Source: Oscillospiraceae bacterium
GTDB lineage: Bacteria > Bacillota > Clostridia > Oscillospirales > Acutalibacteraceae
Direction of reading: 5' to 3'
DNA: 9,014 nucleotides
Assembly (NCBI GenBank): GCA_003505905.1
Contig: DNXM01000161.1
Coordinates: 1 to 9,014 of the forward strand
Shown piece after piece: positions 1 through 7,161 of the stretch. The position numbers and the translations under genes were made by a program. The notes under the pieces were generated by a model that was given only the letters and a program-made list of their open reading frames with translations, was not told the DNA's origin and did not search any database. Position 1 is the stretch's first letter; each line of letters opens with the position of its first letter.

Positions 1-2640
1 CGTTCTGGCAAAACCTCTCAGGTGCTGTCGAACGGTGTCCTCAATGCTTTGCTTTTCACGGTTTTGCTTTTTGGTTTCGGTTTGCTTAACGGCGTCAACG
101 CTTGCTTCCTCCACAAAGTGCTCAACGCCTTTTTTCATTTCTTCTTCGAACTTGGTAACCGCAGCCCTTTTGGCTTTTTGGAAAGCGGCTTCGATTTCTT
201 CTTGCGTTAAGCCTGTTTCGTATCGGTTTTTCATGGCGGTCAGTCGGTCGGCTTCGGCAACCTTCACATCGGTTCGGAAGTTGCCGTGCACCTTGTTCAC
301 CAGCTTTTCCGCCTTGTGTTCCAGTTGGGATTGGAGCTGTTTTTTGTCGCCCTTTTTGAAATCGTCGCCGTAGGTTTTTTCAATGGTGTCAACAATGCCC
401 GAAACGGCGGTATCGGTCAGCATTTCTCGGAGCCGTTTGTTGTCGGAATCTTTGACTTGGTCTTGGCTGGCGATTTCGGCTGCGGCATTTTCCATGGTCA
501 GCACCACATCGCTGAACAGCTTGTCGCCGAACATATCATCGGCAAGTCCGATTAAAATGTCGTCGTCCAGGTCGATATCGCCGTTTTTGTTGATGGACAA
601 ATCGTTTTTGAGGTCATCCTGCAGGCTGTTTTTGATTTTGCCTTCCTCCTGCGGTTGGAAGTGGGTGATAATGTCCACCACGGCTTGCGGCGCAGAAAAG
701 ATGGAGCTGATGTTTTGGAACAGGAAGTTGCACATGAAGCCACGCTTGACCACCTCAACGGAGCGGATTTTGCGTGGAATGGTCAGCACTTGCTCGGGGT
801 TCAGCTCAATCAGCTCGCTGTTTTCGTCTTCGCCGATGACGGGGAAGAAGTTGAGCAGCTCACGGATGTGGCGTTCTCTTGTTTCGATGTCGCCCTTGCC
901 CGAGGCTGTGTCGGCATTCAAATCGTTGGCAAATTCTTCAAAAACGGTGAGCGTTCTTGCCGGGTCAAAGTCAAAAACATAGGCGTTTTGTTTGCGCTTA
1001 AAGGCGGTGCCTTCCCGGAACAGGCAGGGGTTTTGCGCGCGAAAAGCCGCCTGCATATAAAGCGACGGGCTTTTCATATTGCTGAGCATGAGGACGGCTG
1101 TCCATTCGGGAACGGTGACGCCCGTGGAAAGCTGACCGACCGAAAGCGTAATGGTTTTTTCGTGGGTTCGGATGGCTTCGGTAACCTTGTCAAAGGCTTT
1201 ACGGGTTTCGTCCTCATCGTCAATGCGTCCGTCGCCGGCGGCGAGAACGATGTGGTATTCGTGGAACACGGGGTGTTCGGCGAGCTTTTTAGCCAAAGCT
1301 CGTGCGCTTTCAACCCGGTTGAGCATCCAAAAGGTGTGCTTCAGCTCGGCACGCAGCTCGGGGGTGGAAAAGGGGAAGCGGGTTTGCGTTGCCAAAGCGT
1401 CCAAAAACCTGTCGACCGAGCGGTTGTAAACGAATTGGCCTTTTTGGTCAACACGGAAAAATTCGTTCAGGTCAAAGGCGTAATCGGCATTTACGCCGTC
1501 AATTTCAATGCCTTTTTTCAGCTCATCCCGCACGATTTCGCTCATTTGGTAGGTGAACAGATTGAGCTTGGGCAGGTTGGCATAGGGGTTTTCGCCGTCC
1601 GCATCGTTCCAGTCACGCTTGCTCCTTTGCTCATCGGCATAGGTCCAGTTAAAAATGGCGTTGTCGGGGAACTTGTTGTTGGCAAGCGCCTTGAACGGCG
1701 TGCCGGACAAATGCAGGGTGAACCTGCGGGCGATGCGGTCAAAGGCGGCATCGGTTTTGTAGGTGTCAACACCCTCGTGTGCTTCGTCAATCACCAGCAA
1801 ATCCCATTTGATTGTGCTGATTTCCCGGCGCTTTTCGTAATCGCCGCCGAAATAGACGGAGCCTTTCAAATCCTGCAGTGACGCAAAATAGATTATGCCC
1901 ATGGCGGTGGCATCGTCATAGATTTGGCTTTGACGGGCTTTTTTGTCGGCGGCAAATGCCTCATAGCTCATGACGCCGGGGCATTTGGCAATTTCATCCA
2001 CATGGCTCACAAAAAAGTAGCCGCTTTGGGGGCCGATGAAGTCGTAATAATCCCGATACCAGCTGTTCGCCACAGCGGGGCGGTTGGTTACCACCAGCTC
2101 CTTTTCGGCGCCGATTCGCTTGGCAAAGTCGTAAACGGAAAGCGTTTTTCCGAACCGGGGCTTTGCGTTCCAAAGGAATTCGGTGCCCTGTTTGGCTTGA
2201 AGGTATGCGGCGGCCTGCGAAACGGCTTGCTCCTGTTCGGCACGCAGGTGATATTCCGCAATTTCGTGTTCGTCGTTATCCAGCCCACGGGTCACACGAA
2301 AGTCGAAGAAGCGTTGCCGGGAATCCGAACCGCTGATTTTGAACCATTCGTTCACGGTGCCGGCTTCCTGCTCAATGCCGTTTTTGCGCAAATAGGCATG
2401 GAACATTTTGTCGGAAAAGGCTTCGCCGCTGCCGTCGTCAAAAACGGCATTGCCCTTCCATTCCAATTGCCAGCGGATATCCCCGGTGTGGGTTTGCTGG
2501 TTAATGCGGGTTTCAACATTCTGCTCGGTGTAGCCGATTTTCGTCCAGCCGTCGTGCCGTGCGATTTCGGGCGTTGTATAGGCATAAATCATCGGCACAA
2601 CGACATTCGTTGCTTGGATATGCGGCGCTCTCATCGCCAT
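1..2640 (-). CDS. GIY-YIG nuclease-helicase fusion, restriction subunit (3' end beyond window)
   Basis: I translated this frame by hand; it stays open for 880 codons from ATG at 2640 to the window edge, so the C-terminus is missing. Residues about 17-100 look like a GIY-YIG nuclease of the T5orf172/MUG113 type: IYAYT (18-22), KIGYT (34-38), the helix arginine R45 and a closing NEWF (97-100). The usual metal-binding glutamate is uncertain (E73 or D77). An SF2 helicase follows: Walker A PRFGKT (161-166), DEAH (285-288), SGTPF (312-316), motif V around LSTGVTVPEW (504-513) and motif VI around QAAFRAQNP (529-537). From about 550 on it is charged, lysine/glutamate-rich and probably helical, with no motif I recognise. 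It should be the translocating and cleaving subunit paired with the two methyltransferase proteins upstream. AAGGAG lies 9 bases before the ATG, inside the end of the upstream gene, so translation is coupled. The cleavage role is inferred from the domains. Confidence 0.9.
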   Translation of the reverse strand, partial: MAMRAPHIQATNVVVPMIYAYTTPEIARHDGWTKIGYTEQNVETRINQQTHTGDIRWQLEWKGNAVFDDGSGEAFSDKMFHAYLRKNGIEQEAGTVNEWFKISGSDSRQRFFDFRVTRGLDNDEHEIAEYHLRAEQEQAVSQAAAYLQAKQGTEFLWNAKPRFGKTLSVYDFAKRIGAEKELVVTNRPAVANSWYRDYYDFIGPQSGYFFVSHVDEIAKCPGVMSYEAFAADKKARQSQIYDDATAMGIIYFASLQDLKGSVYFGGDYEKRREISTIKWDLLVIDEAHEGVDTYKTDAAFDRIARRFTLHLSGTPFKALANNKFPDNAIFNWTYADEQRSKRDWNDADGENPYANLPKLNLFTYQMSEIVRDELKKGIEIDGVNADYAFDLNEFFRVDQKGQFVYNRSVDRFLDALATQTRFPFSTPELRAELKHTFWMLNRVESARALAKKLAEHPVFHEYHIVLAAGDGRIDDEDETRKAFDKVTEAIRTHEKTITLSVGQLSTGVTVPEWTAVLMLSNMKSPSLYMQAAFRAQNPCLFREGTAFKRKQNAYVFDFDPARTLTVFEEFANDLNADTASGKGDIETRERHIRELLNFFPVIGEDENSELIELNPEQVLTIPRKIRSVEVVKRGFMCNFLFQNISSIFSAPQAVVDIITHFQPQEEGKIKNSLQDDLKNDLSINKNGDIDLDDDILIGLADDMFGDKLFSDVVLTMENAAAEIASQDQVKDSDNKRLREMLTDTAVSGIVDTIEKTYGDDFKKGDKKQLQSQLEHKAEKLVNKVHGNFRTDVKVAEADRLTAMKNRYETGLTQEEIEAAFQKAKRAAVTKFEEEMKKGVEHFVEEASVDAVKQTETKKQNREKQSIEDTVRQHLRGFART

Positions 2641-3642
2641 TTATGCCATCTCCTTCACATTCGTTTCAACAAAATCAATTTCTTCTTGGCTGAATCCGTA
2701 TTTTTTGTATAATTGCTTGTCAATGTCGGCAATGGATACTGACCAGTCGATATCAGATTCGGATGTGAAATTTTGCAGAGGAACATATTTGAATTTATCT
2801 GCATTTAAGTCTTGCGTCACTTTTAAGATACTTAATAGTGTTCGAGTGAATTTTGTCTTTATATATTTCAGAACATTTTCTGCTTGGCTTTTTTTATCAA
2901 ATGCACCGATTCCAAGAAATGTATGAGTAAATCCAACACACGGAAAGAGAATTTCCGGCATCGTAATGGTGTTTCCAAATGCTCCGCTACCATCGGCTTT
3001 GGGCATAACTACTTTATATTTCATTATGTTGTTATCCGTTGTATCAACATATTTCTTGGAAATGTAGCGTGCTTTTCTTTGTTTATTGTATATGCCGTAT
3101 ATCATTAGGTCATCTGAACTACTATCATCATGAAAACAGTCGAAAGATAACACATTGCTTGACATCCTTCGCTCATGACCCTTGTATATTGGATAATCAT
3201 TTGAAAGGTTCTCAATATTAAATTTTGAAGCAACAAATGCCAAGTCAGTAAGAGAACCATCTTGCGTGTGCGGCAGTACTTTTTGAAGAAGACTGTTCAG
3301 TTGAGGATAGACGGTAAATGTACCGATTGAACCAAAATGCTTTGTTGCATCTCTATACGATATTACAACACCGCCTTTAATCTCGGTGTTCGGAAAGATT
3401 GTGTCGGCGTTTTCTTCATAATGAAAAATCTTAAAGTGCTCATCGTTGAGCATCTTTTGATTCCAATCCTTGGGTGTTCGTCCAGCGTCAAAAAGAAAAC
3501 GAGCGGGATGTATTAGTTCGACACGATTTGAAACAGAATACGCGCCATCCATAAAGTTGTGATATACAGGTAGGGCTGTGGTGCTATCGCCTTGTCTATT
3601 ATCTTGATACGGCGGATTTCCGATAACAAAATCAAATTTCAT
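2641..3642 (-). CDS. DNA adenine methyltransferase, catalytic NPPY and target-recognition half (Eco57I-like)
   Basis: A 333-residue protein. It opens almost directly on the catalytic motif IV of N6-adenine methyltransferases, IGNPPY (residues 7-12). Next come IHPARF (44-49) and EIKGGVVISY (87-96), which fit the later structural motifs of Eco57I-type enzymes. The rest should hold the target recognition domain, and the end (about 297-333, DIDW then a YKKYG-type helix) matches my memory of this family's C-terminus. The S-adenosylmethionine-binding motifs are absent and sit in the separate upstream protein, so the two probably form one active enzyme. I chose ATG at 3642 because AAGAGG lies 9 bases before it; the same frame is open 93 codons further upstream, but that stretch is out of frame inside the upstream gene. 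Its stop abuts the helicase ATG. The gene is visibly AT-rich: one sampled 60-base line is about 30% G+C against 55% in a line from the helicase. Confidence 0.88.
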   Translation of the reverse strand: MKFDFVIGNPPYQDNRQGDSTTALPVYHNFMDGAYSVSNRVELIHPARFLFDAGRTPKDWNQKMLNDEHFKIFHYEENADTIFPNTEIKGGVVISYRDATKHFGSIGTFTVYPQLNSLLQKVLPHTQDGSLTDLAFVASKFNIENLSNDYPIYKGHERRMSSNVLSFDCFHDDSSSDDLMIYGIYNKQRKARYISKKYVDTTDNNIMKYKVVMPKADGSGAFGNTITMPEILFPCVGFTHTFLGIGAFDKKSQAENVLKYIKTKFTRTLLSILKVTQDLNADKFKYVPLQNFTSESDIDWSVSIADIDKQLYKKYGFSQEEIDFVETNVKEMA

Positions 3643-3647
3643 GTCGT

Positions 3648-4592
3648 TCAACCTCTTTTCAACTTGTTGAAGATGACGGTTTCGTTTTGTTCCCAATCTT
3701 TTATCACGCATTCCGATGGCGTGTCGTTCCGTTCGTCCGGCGGGTTCTCCTCGGCAAAACCGAACAGGGTCATTTGCTCGGCATCCGGCGCAGGCTCCCG
3801 AAACGGAACGCAGCCCTTTAAGCCGTCCATCTGCCACAGATTCCAGCTGATAATTTCCGCCACCGTTTTCAGCTGCGGAACGGTGGCTTTTTTGCGCCAC
3901 ACGCTTTCGTAATAATCGCAAAAGGTGTTCAGCAAATTGATGCGGGCAATCAACAGGTTGTCGCCCTGGAACTCATAGCCGTAAACACTTTGGTATGCGG
4001 CATAAACCCATTTGCACCATTCTTTTTCATCCGTTACCTGCTCGGTTATCACGCGTAGCTTGCGGTCAAGCAGGCCGATGCGCCTTTCCGTTGCAAAAAA
4101 GTCGCCGGTGGTCGTGTCGTAACGGGATACGAGGTAGGGCGCCTCCCCACAGGTGATTTCAAGCCGTTTGCTCAAAACATAGTCCTGCCAAGTCTTGCCC
4201 GGCGGGAACACGACTGTTCCGCTTTTGACAAGCCAGCTCTGCCCCTGCTCCGTGTTGAAGCTGCCCTCGTAACCGAACCACTCATCATCGCAGTAATTGT
4301 TCATTTTGTTGCAAATCCAACTCGGCGTAAAAACCTCCGCCATCGCCTTGGTGCGGCTGGCTTGGTCGGCTTTGCTTTTGGCAACACGGGGCTGTATTTC
4401 GTTTTCGCCCAAAAGCGACAGCACCTCGGGCGTGATTTCATCGGTTTCACCAATGTCATACCCGGCGTCCCGATAATCGTTTGCGGCAAAAATACTATGA
4501 TTCCCGGTTGTTCGGTCACGGAGCAAAATCTCCAGCACGGGCGCAACCGGGTATGCTGTTAGGTTTACATATTCTTTGCGAATGGGAATCAC
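3648..4592 (-). CDS. DNA adenine methyltransferase, N-terminal SAM-binding half
   Basis: A 314-residue protein that carries the first part of a gamma-class methyltransferase. Motif X is seen as EVFTP (86-90). A variant motif I region is ITCGEAPYL (146-154), in place of the usual DPxCGTG-like glycine loop. A later conserved stretch, YGYEFQGDNLLIARINLL, lies at 204-221. There is no NPPY; the gene stops (TGA) just before where it would come, and the next gene starts 5 bases after that stop in the -1 frame. No slippery heptamer is visible at the junction, so two proteins are more likely than one frameshifted product. The apparent start is GTG at 4592 with only AAGG touching it, a poor ribosome binding site, and an in-frame stop sits four codons earlier. 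The true start may be affected by that stop (see the mini-ORF at 4602-4622). Family assignment is firm; the start is not. Confidence 0.83.
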   Translation of the reverse strand: MIPIRKEYVNLTAYPVAPVLEILLRDRTTGNHSIFAANDYRDAGYDIGETDEITPEVLSLLGENEIQPRVAKSKADQASRTKAMAEVFTPSWICNKMNNYCDDEWFGYEGSFNTEQGQSWLVKSGTVVFPPGKTWQDYVLSKRLEITCGEAPYLVSRYDTTTGDFFATERRIGLLDRKLRVITEQVTDEKEWCKWVYAAYQSVYGYEFQGDNLLIARINLLNTFCDYYESVWRKKATVPQLKTVAEIISWNLWQMDGLKGCVPFREPAPDAEQMTLFGFAEENPPDERNDTPSECVIKDWEQNETVIFNKLKRG

Positions 4593-4601
4593 CTTGCAAT
4601 C

Positions 4602-4622
4602 TTACCGTTTCGGATTCTTCAT
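4602..4622 (-). other. Six-codon mini-ORF in frame with the downstream methyltransferase gene
   Basis: ATG at 4622 encodes MKNPKR and then meets TAA at 4604-4602. It is in frame with the GTG start of the methyltransferase gene at 4592, ten codons downstream. GGTGAT, a good Shine-Dalgarno match, ends 6 bases before this ATG, whereas the GTG has no well-spaced site. It could be a leader peptide feeding re-initiation at the GTG, or the original N-terminus of the methyltransferase interrupted by a nonsense change. The sequence alone does not decide. Confidence 0.4.
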
Positions 4623-4659
4623 CCTTAAATCACCGAAGCCTGTGTTTTCACGGCCATTC

Positions 4660-4675
4660 GGCAAATCAGTTTGCC
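4660..4675. repeat. Small hairpin over the GH16 stop codon
   Basis: GGCAAA and TTTGCC form a perfect 6-bp stem with a 4-base loop (TCAG on the plus strand). The structure spans the TGA stop of the GH16 gene. On the minus strand it is followed by mixed sequence rather than a T run, so it is not a typical intrinsic terminator. It might slow readthrough into the restriction-modification genes, or it may be chance. Confidence 0.3.
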
Positions 4676-5592
4676 TGATATACTCTTACATAATCAACAA
4701 TAAACTTGACGGGGAATGTATCCTCCGGGTTATCCAAAACCGCTGGGTGCTCCACGCCGTTTGTTTTGACCTGGCAGGTGAGCAGCATATACGCCGGGTC
4801 GGTGGTTGCACCGTTCGTGGTTCGACCGGTTTCCCTGCCGTCAATATAAAAAATGAATTCCGTTTCGGTCCACAGCACACCGTAAGTGACATATTCGTTG
4901 TAAATATCCTTATCAATGCGATATTTGCCGACAATTTCACTTTTAAAATTGTGCGTTTCCGGCTGATATTTGTGCACGGTGTTTATGGTGCTGTTCGGGT
5001 ATTCCTTGCCGTAATAAAACGATTCCATCACATCAATTTCGGTATATTCGGCGTTGATGCCCTTGCGGTAAAGCTTTTGACCGGATGTCATCATCCAAAA
5101 AGCCGCCCACATTCCCTTTGCCGCCGGCACCTTGCAACGGCATTCAAAGTAACAGCCCGGCTTAAAGCTGCTGTAAGCATCGGTGTTTTCAATGCCGCCG
5201 GTGTACCAACCCGTACCCTTTGCGCCGTCCTTCAAATATTCCGTTGAAATAATCAGATTTTCACCGTCAAGCGAAATCATGCTTTTGTCATATATCTCGC
5301 CGGTTCCGAGGTCGGGAACCTCCTGCCAAACCGCTTCGTTCAGGGTGTTGCTTTTGAACTCATCGCTGAAAATAAGCGAATATTGCTTTAGGTTGATTTC
5401 ATCGCCGATAATCGGAGCGGGATTGTCAAAAAGGACAACGCCGAACAGCTGGAACACAGCCAACACGGCGGCAACAAAGGCTTTTAGCCTGCCTGTAAAA
5501 AAGCAAGCCGCCGCCTTGGACAGCTGCCCGGGGATTGCGGTGAGCGCCGACATCTGACGAACGGCAAGCTTTGCCAACAACGCTTCAAACAT
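4666..5592 (-). CDS. Membrane-anchored GH16 family glycoside hydrolase (beta-glucanase/laminarinase-like)
   Basis: A 308-residue protein expected to hydrolyse beta-1,3 or mixed-linkage beta-glucans outside the membrane. The GH16 signature EIDVME lies at 185-190, giving E185 as nucleophile, D187 as helper and E190 as acid/base; the ExDxxE spacing is the laminarinase-type variant. Flanking family features include FSDEF (75-79), the SFKPGCYFECRCKVP strand pair with AAFW (about 142-166), and a closing DYVRVYQ (300-306), so the jelly-roll domain appears complete. About 36 N-terminal residues precede one hydrophobic segment (about 37-56), which suggests a type II membrane anchor or a signal peptide with a long n-region. 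ATG at 5592 is supported by GAGGTGA 7 bases upstream. It has its own promoter and stands alone in function. The substrate is inferred from family; other GH16 activities are possible. Confidence 0.92.
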   Translation of the reverse strand: MFEALLAKLAVRQMSALTAIPGQLSKAAACFFTGRLKAFVAAVLAVFQLFGVVLFDNPAPIIGDEINLKQYSLIFSDEFKSNTLNEAVWQEVPDLGTGEIYDKSMISLDGENLIISTEYLKDGAKGTGWYTGGIENTDAYSSFKPGCYFECRCKVPAAKGMWAAFWMMTSGQKLYRKGINAEYTEIDVMESFYYGKEYPNSTINTVHKYQPETHNFKSEIVGKYRIDKDIYNEYVTYGVLWTETEFIFYIDGRETGRTTNGATTDPAYMLLTCQVKTNGVEHPAVLDNPEDTFPVKFIVDYVRVYQAN

Positions 5593-5612
5593 TTTTATGT
5601 CACCTCATTCTA

Positions 5613-5641
5613 AAAGTACCATAAATTCGGAAATATTTCAA
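5613..5641 (-). promoter_or_regulatory. Sigma-70-type promoter of the GH16 gene
   Basis: On the minus strand TTGAAA (5641-5636) is separated by 17 bases from TACTTT (5618-5613), and TGG just before the -10 box adds an extended -10 element. The predicted start of transcription lies about 15 bases before the gene's ATG, leaving room for its GAGGTGA site. Confidence 0.7.
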
Positions 5642-5649
5642 CCCTCAAA

Positions 5650-5661
5650 CCGAATATTCGG
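5650..5661. promoter_or_regulatory. 12-bp perfect palindrome upstream of the GH16 promoter, candidate operator
   Basis: CCGAATATTCGG is a perfect inverted repeat beginning 8 bases upstream of the -35 box, a place where activators often bind. Its half-site CCGAAT occurs again inside the promoter spacer (minus strand, 5630-5625), and a related CCGAA lies further upstream. A carbohydrate-responsive regulator is plausible but no regulator gene is in the window. The assignment rests on symmetry and position only. Confidence 0.4.
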
Positions 5662-5706
5662 CACAGAGCACGAAGTTTCGGACTTTGGCAGCAGCAACAA
5701 ACGAAC

Positions 5707-5739
5707 AAAAAAGGAGTGTCGCAGTTTTTGCGGCACTCC
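5707..5739 (-). terminator. Rho-independent terminator after the adenosine deaminase gene
   Basis: Read on the minus strand, GGAGTGCCGCA pairs with TGCGACACTCC (11 bp with one G-T wobble) around a 5-base loop and is followed directly by six T residues. It sits 6 bases beyond the deaminase stop and upstream of the GH16 promoter, so it closes the deaminase transcription unit. Confidence 0.92.
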
Positions 5740-5745
5740 CTCGGG

Positions 5746-7143
5746 TTATCGGTCGTTCAGTTGCTTTTGCACAAACCGCTGCCATTCGGTTTTCCAAGCG
5801 GCAATCAGTTCGGATTTTTGCCGACGGTCAATGCCGGCGTACAAAATCGAGTTGATGCAAAGCTGCTTGACATCGCTCAAGGTCAAATCCCAACAGACAA
5901 TCGCAGCAAAAAAATCGTCGCAAAGCTGTTCGTGCTCTTGGCAAACCGGGTCATCGGAGCACAGGGAAACCGTAACGCCTCGCTTGAGGTATTCCACGCC
6001 GGGGTGCAGGCGAATATCCTTGGTGTATTGCAGGGTTTGGTTGGAAATCACACAGCATTCCAAACAAATCTCCTTTTCGGCATAGCGCTGAAGCAGTTTC
6101 GGGTAGCGGTACAGGTTCATGCCGTGCCCGACTCGCTTTGCATCGAGCAAATATCCGTCAATCAAATTGTCACTTTGCGCATTCAACGATTCACCGCAAT
6201 GCAAAAACAAATGAAAATCGGGGTAGCGGTTCTGGTATTCCAAAAACAGCGGCGCCAACGATTTGAGCGGAACGGAATTGTCCTCTTCGTTCACCAAATC
6301 AAACCCGATGATGAACGGATGCGGATGCTCGGCATCAAAATCGTCTGTAATTTGTTCCCGCAGCCAAATCGCATTTTCCAAATAGGTTTGAATTTCACTT
6401 TCCTCAACGCCGATGTATTTAAGCCCTGCGCAAATGACGGAAACGCACAATTCGGGGTGGCTCTTTTTGACGGCGAAATACGCACGCTTGATAACCTCGG
6501 CAAGCTCCAATGCTTTGGCACGGTCATCGGAAAGAATGGCGTGAATTTCAATGTGGCTGATGTGGTTTTTCAAGTAATCCTCAAAGGCAAAAACATAGTA
6601 GTGAAACAGCGTTTCGTAATCATACTCCAATGCTTCGAAAATGTTCAGAATGTTTTCAAAGCAGTCCCACACATTTTGGTTGTGCTCTCGGCTCAACAGC
6701 GTCCACTTTCGTTCCAGCTCTTTGCGTGGAAGCAGATTGTTTTCCAAGATTTCAGCCGGCGGAAAACATTTTTCGGCTTCGTAATTGCTTTCGCTCTTGT
6801 GGTGAATATAGCCGTTTTCAATGTCCACAAGCAGCTCCGGACGGCTTGCAACAAAGTCAATCAGCTTCCACGCAGGCACGAGTGCGGTTGCGTGAACATG
6901 AAGGTCGGAGCCTTTCGGCATTTCCTTCACAAAGCGGTAAAGCTCGGTGTTCCACAGCGTTTCGTTTTTCAGCAGATTCATTTTGGCAAGCTGCATCGGG
7001 TCTTCGCAGGACCGAACGGCACATTTGAGCTGTTCCAACCGTTCGTTCAGCTTTTCTTCCTCTCGATTTAAAACATTGCCGATGAGGTTTTGATTTTCTT
7101 CAACGATGATTTTTCTTTGCGCTAAATATTCTTCGTATTTCAT
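5746..7143 (-). CDS. Adenosine deaminase, ADGF/CECR1-like family
   Basis: A 465-residue metal-dependent hydrolase predicted to convert adenosine (or deoxyadenosine) to inosine. The full set of amidohydrolase/deaminase motifs is present: KGSDLHVHA with H82 and H84 as zinc ligands, HCGES with H315 and E318, VGHGMNL with H340, and SLCSDDP with D397 and D398. The stretch ECCVISNQTLQY (362-373) followed by RLHP is typical of the ADGF-like branch rather than classical Add enzymes. The longer N-terminus (about 75 residues before the first motif) also fits that branch. No signal peptide is visible, so it should be cytoplasmic. ATG at 7143 has GAGG 6 bases upstream. It lies 18 bases after a broken small secreted-protein gene, shares its promoter, and ends at a strong terminator. 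Related deaminases may use other purines, so substrate choice is inference. Confidence 0.93.
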   Translation of the reverse strand: MKYEEYLAQRKIIVEENQNLIGNVLNREEEKLNERLEQLKCAVRSCEDPMQLAKMNLLKNETLWNTELYRFVKEMPKGSDLHVHATALVPAWKLIDFVASRPELLVDIENGYIHHKSESNYEAEKCFPPAEILENNLLPRKELERKWTLLSREHNQNVWDCFENILNIFEALEYDYETLFHYYVFAFEDYLKNHISHIEIHAILSDDRAKALELAEVIKRAYFAVKKSHPELCVSVICAGLKYIGVEESEIQTYLENAIWLREQITDDFDAEHPHPFIIGFDLVNEEDNSVPLKSLAPLFLEYQNRYPDFHLFLHCGESLNAQSDNLIDGYLLDAKRVGHGMNLYRYPKLLQRYAEKEICLECCVISNQTLQYTKDIRLHPGVEYLKRGVTVSLCSDDPVCQEHEQLCDDFFAAIVCWDLTLSDVKQLCINSILYAGIDRRQKSELIAAWKTEWQRFVQKQLNDR

Positions 7144-7161
7144 ATCGTGCCTCGGTTGTTA

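Noticed and set aside
655..2712. Long plus-strand open frames at 655-1881 (408 codons) and 1924-2712 (262 codons)
   Set aside because: They lie opposite the helicase gene, whose frame has all SF2 motifs in order. Their translations are low-complexity and valine/glycine/phenylalanine-rich, with no ribosome sites or recognisable motifs.
3648..3670. Programmed -1 frameshift joining the two methylase halves
   Set aside because: The frames are in -1 relation, but the overlap lacks an X-XXY-YYZ heptamer (it reads G-AAA-AGA) and the second gene has its own start and ribosome site.
3643..3921. Upstream extension of the NPPY methylase frame (93 extra codons)
   Set aside because: This part overlaps the well-supported coding frame of the upstream methylase half, has unrelated composition, and the ATG at 3642 has its own ribosome site.
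5716..7071. Plus-strand open frame of 451 codons
   Set aside because: It is antisense to the adenosine deaminase, which has every catalytic motif and a good start. The plus-strand translation shows no family features.
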